Of a DNA stretch of 16,627 nucleotides, positions 13,947 to 16,627 are shown piece by piece. This DNA is from Thermoleophilaceae bacterium. Its GTDB lineage: Bacteria; Actinomycetota; Thermoleophilia; Solirubrobacterales; JACPNS01. The notes below the pieces were generated by a model. It was not told the DNA's origin. It searched no databases and saw nothing but the letters and a program-made list of their open reading frames with translations. The stretch's first letter is position 1. Each line of letters opens with the position of its first letter. The stretch covers positions 1 to 16,627 of the forward strand of contig JAEMRJ010000041.1 in the NCBI GenBank assembly GCA_016463365.1, given 5' to 3'. Position numbers and translations under genes: made by a program.

Positions 13947-15959
13947 TCAGCCGACGACCGACTGCAAGGCGCGGGTCCGAGAGCCCAACGTCTGCCGGGA
14001 GACTGCCTCAGCGGCCAGGTCCGCAGCGGTGATGCCGTCCTTCCAGGTCGCTCCGCCGACGCGGCACTCGATCACGACTCCCTGCTCGGCGTACCTCCCG
14101 TCACCGTCCAGTGCGCGAAGCGCCTCAGCGCAGCGCGCGCCGACCGAATCCACGTGATGCGTGTGGTGGGAGCGGATGATCGTCGCGTACTCGTCCGGGC
14201 CGATGCGGTAAACCGCGCCGACACCCGCGAGCGCGTCACGCAGCGCCTCGGCGATTTCCAGGAGCAGCAGATCCGCGCCGGCGTGACCGAGTCGGCCGCG
14301 GACGAACTTGTAGTCAGAGATTTCCAGAGCGACCACCGCGGGTGGTCCGTCGATCTTCAACTCGCGCGACTGCTGGGCTGTCGCGTTGCGCGGCATCATC
14401 ATCATCAGATCGCGCTCGAAGGCCGTTCTGTTGGCCAGGCCCGTCAGCGGATCTAGCAGCGAGAGTTCTGCAGCGCGACGCTCAGAGACCGCCAGCTTCC
14501 GACTGTTGCGCTGCACCGTGTCGGCGATCACGGCGATCGCCACGAAAACCGTGAAGGCGCGCGTCTGATCTGTGTTTGTCACCGGCGCGTTCGCGATCAC
14601 CGCAGCCAGCGCCGAAACAAGCATCGCCGCGGCCGCGAGCACCGTTTCGTTGCGAGTTCCGAATGTGGCGAAGTAGGCGACCACGAGAATCGAAACGCTG
14701 AGCAGCACGCTCGACGCGCCCCCGGTCAGAGCAATTGCGACGCCCAGCAGGACGGCAACAGGGATCGAAAGGACCGGTCTGGTCGGCGCGTCGATGCTCG
14801 CCATGCCTGGCCGGTCTTCTTCCTCGTGCTGGTGCCCCATCTGCTCCCGCAACCGCTGCGCCCGATCGACCGGACTCGCGGGCACGACGTGCACGGCGAG
14901 CGCGCGCTCAGCCAACACTTCTGAATCGGCCTCGGCGATCACGAGAAGGTCGCTGAGTTTGTCGCTGCCGTCGACGCTGGCCGCACAACCAGCGTTCGCC
15001 GACACCCGAGCGCCCTCGTCCACCGATGAATTGACAATCTCGAGGCGCTCATGGAAGCGGCTGCGCCAGCGCTCTGCGCCGGGCAGGTCCGCGCCGGGCA
15101 GCACGACGGCAAACTCCGCGCCCGCGAGCCGACCGACCTGGTCGACCTCGAGACTGGCATCACGCATCGCACCGGCAACGCGACGCAGAGTCTCGTCGCC
15201 CACGAAATGACCCAAGGTGCGGTTGATCTCTTCAATCCCCGAAATGCGGACGATCGTCACGGCGAACGGCACGGTCGTCACCGCCAGCTCGTCGACGTAC
15301 TGATTGAGGGCGTGACGGTTTGCGGCTCCGGTCAGCTGGTCGACGTAGCCCAGCCTGCGCGCCTCAAGTTCGGCGTTGATCGCCGAGACGCGCTTGAGCG
15401 CGATCAGGGCGGCTGCGATCAACCACACTCCGACCGCGACAATGATCGTCGGGATGTAATTCGTGCTGAGGGCTTCGTCCCAGTCATAGACGATCGGCGC
15501 AAGGGCGCAGCCCGACGCAAGGGCGATCAGTGCCAGGCGCACGTTCGCGCGTTCGACGAACGTGGCGATGTAAACGATCAACAGCGCATAGAAAAAGACG
15601 TAGGGACTCTCCGGCCCCAGACTCATCGCAACAAGGAGCGCGATCGCGAGGGCACTTCCAGCGGCCATCCAGGCCTCGAGCGTCAGTGCGCGACGGGGCT
15701 CGAGCCGCGGAAACACCCAGCCCCAGAGCATCAGTGCCACAAGGCATATCGCCAGCAGGAAGAGGTATGACGTCCAGCTCAGCTGATTGACACCCGCAAC
15801 CTGCCCTGTGGTCACGACGACTGCCGCAAGCAGCCAGTCGCGCATACCGATACGCCTCCGCAGCACCAGGTCGAAGACGCGCTCAAGCCGCTGCGCCAGG
15901 AAACCATTCCCACGCAAAGCAGTTTCAGTTGTCCACATCACAACTAGGTATAACGGCAT
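13947..15959 (-). CDS. Membrane protein with two degenerate GGDEF domains
   Basis: A 670-residue protein built as two repeats of membrane region plus GGDEF domain. The first membrane block has about six helices (about 41-188), then a GGDEF domain starting at YVDQLTGAANRHAL (205). A second membrane block of about four helices (396-480) precedes a GGDEF domain starting at LLDPLTGLANRTAF (501). GGDEF proteins make cyclic di-GMP. Here the signature reads AGAEF (279-283) in the first and GPDEY (587-591) in the second. The first lacks the acidic third residue, and the second has Pro for the second Gly, so catalysis is doubtful and a receptor or scaffold role is possible. An ATG at 15938, 8 nt after a TATACC hexamer, may be the true start. 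It follows isocitrate dehydrogenase by 34 bp. Confidence 0.85.
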   Translation of the reverse strand: MPLYLVVMWTTETALRGNGFLAQRLERVFDLVLRRRIGMRDWLLAAVVVTTGQVAGVNQLSWTSYLFLLAICLVALMLWGWVFPRLEPRRALTLEAWMAAGSALAIALLVAMSLGPESPYVFFYALLIVYIATFVERANVRLALIALASGCALAPIVYDWDEALSTNYIPTIIVAVGVWLIAAALIALKRVSAINAELEARRLGYVDQLTGAANRHALNQYVDELAVTTVPFAVTIVRISGIEEINRTLGHFVGDETLRRVAGAMRDASLEVDQVGRLAGAEFAVVLPGADLPGAERWRSRFHERLEIVNSSVDEGARVSANAGCAASVDGSDKLSDLLVIAEADSEVLAERALAVHVVPASPVDRAQRLREQMGHQHEEEDRPGMASIDAPTRPVLSIPVAVLLGVAIALTGGASSVLLSVSILVVAYFATFGTRNETVLAAAAMLVSALAAVIANAPVTNTDQTRAFTVFVAIAVIADTVQRNSRKLAVSERRAAELSLLDPLTGLANRTAFERDLMMMMPRNATAQQSRELKIDGPPAVVALEISDYKFVRGRLGHAGADLLLLEIAEALRDALAGVGAVYRIGPDEYATIIRSHHTHHVDSVGARCAEALRALDGDGRYAEQGVVIECRVGGATWKDGITAADLAAEAVSRQTLGSRTRALQSVVG
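15947..15952 (-). promoter_or_regulatory. Candidate -10 hexamer inside the longest GGDEF reading frame
   Basis: TATACC (within TTATACC) on the minus strand lies 8 nt before an in-frame ATG at 15938. If used, the protein starts seven residues later than the longest frame. Confidence 0.35.
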
Positions 15960-15993
15960 CTGAAGCAGATCGCAACAGATATCTACGAACTGA

Positions 15994-16627
<634 letters not shown>

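Noticed and set aside
13904..13947. Terminator hairpin between the short-chain dehydrogenase and GGDEF genes
   Set aside because: Only 6-bp arms (AGCCGC/GCGGCT) around a 32-nt loop and no T-run.

Overview
The window looks like chromosomal DNA from a high-GC actinobacterium. A deep-branching group such as the Thermoleophilia/Solirubrobacterales is my best guess, inferred from GC-rich codon use, monomeric NADP-isocitrate dehydrogenase, a Tad pilus locus of actinobacterial type, and many start codons that lack a Shine-Dalgarno sequence but have a -10-like hexamer 7-9 nt upstream. I cannot name the species.

Layout. (1) Positions 1-6698, minus strand: a Tad/Flp pilus locus. In transcription order it runs DUF192 protein, OmpR-type response regulator, small histidine kinase, CpaB/RcpC, a secreted IPT/TIG plus calcium-repeat protein, TadA/CpaF ATPase, TadB, and a TadC-like protein cut by the window edge. 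Most junctions overlap or abut. (2) 6860-7324, plus: an acidic protein I do not recognise. (3) 7344-8348: a Y1/HUH REP-associated tyrosine transposase (RAYT) gene flanked by five copies of a 21-bp imperfect palindrome, three before and two after, with CTG-rich tracts. (4) 8407-10646, minus: a divergent dihydropteroate synthase followed by a Rho homologue whose P-loop has decayed. (5) 10710-11312, plus: a histidine phosphatase. (6) 11337-13043, minus: GlpD. (7) 13111-13905, plus: a short-chain dehydrogenase, divergent from GlpD. (8) 13947-15959, minus: a membrane protein with two degenerate GGDEF domains. (9) 15994 to the edge, minus: the C-terminal part of monomeric isocitrate dehydrogenase.

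The most interesting signal is not a gene. Three start codons (tadA, the DUF192 gene, and the RAYT gene on the opposite strand) are each preceded by the same bipartite element with identical spacing: a G-run ending in TAA, exactly 16 nt, CCCTTAA, exactly 6 nt, ATG. This looks like a dedicated, probably leaderless, alternative-sigma-type promoter. It would place the two halves of the pilus locus and the neighbouring single-strand-DNA HUH nuclease in one regulon. Tad pili are known to mediate DNA uptake in some actinobacteria, so a link between pilus, DNA uptake and the HUH enzyme is a testable idea, but it is only an inference here.

A second notable item is the Rho homologue. It keeps the Rho N-terminal domain, an Arg/Gly-rich insert and recognisable core segments, but has lost the Walker A lysine and the catalytic glutamate segment. 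No tRNA, rRNA, CRISPR array or complete insertion sequence was seen. No gene-free stretch exceeds about 230 bases.
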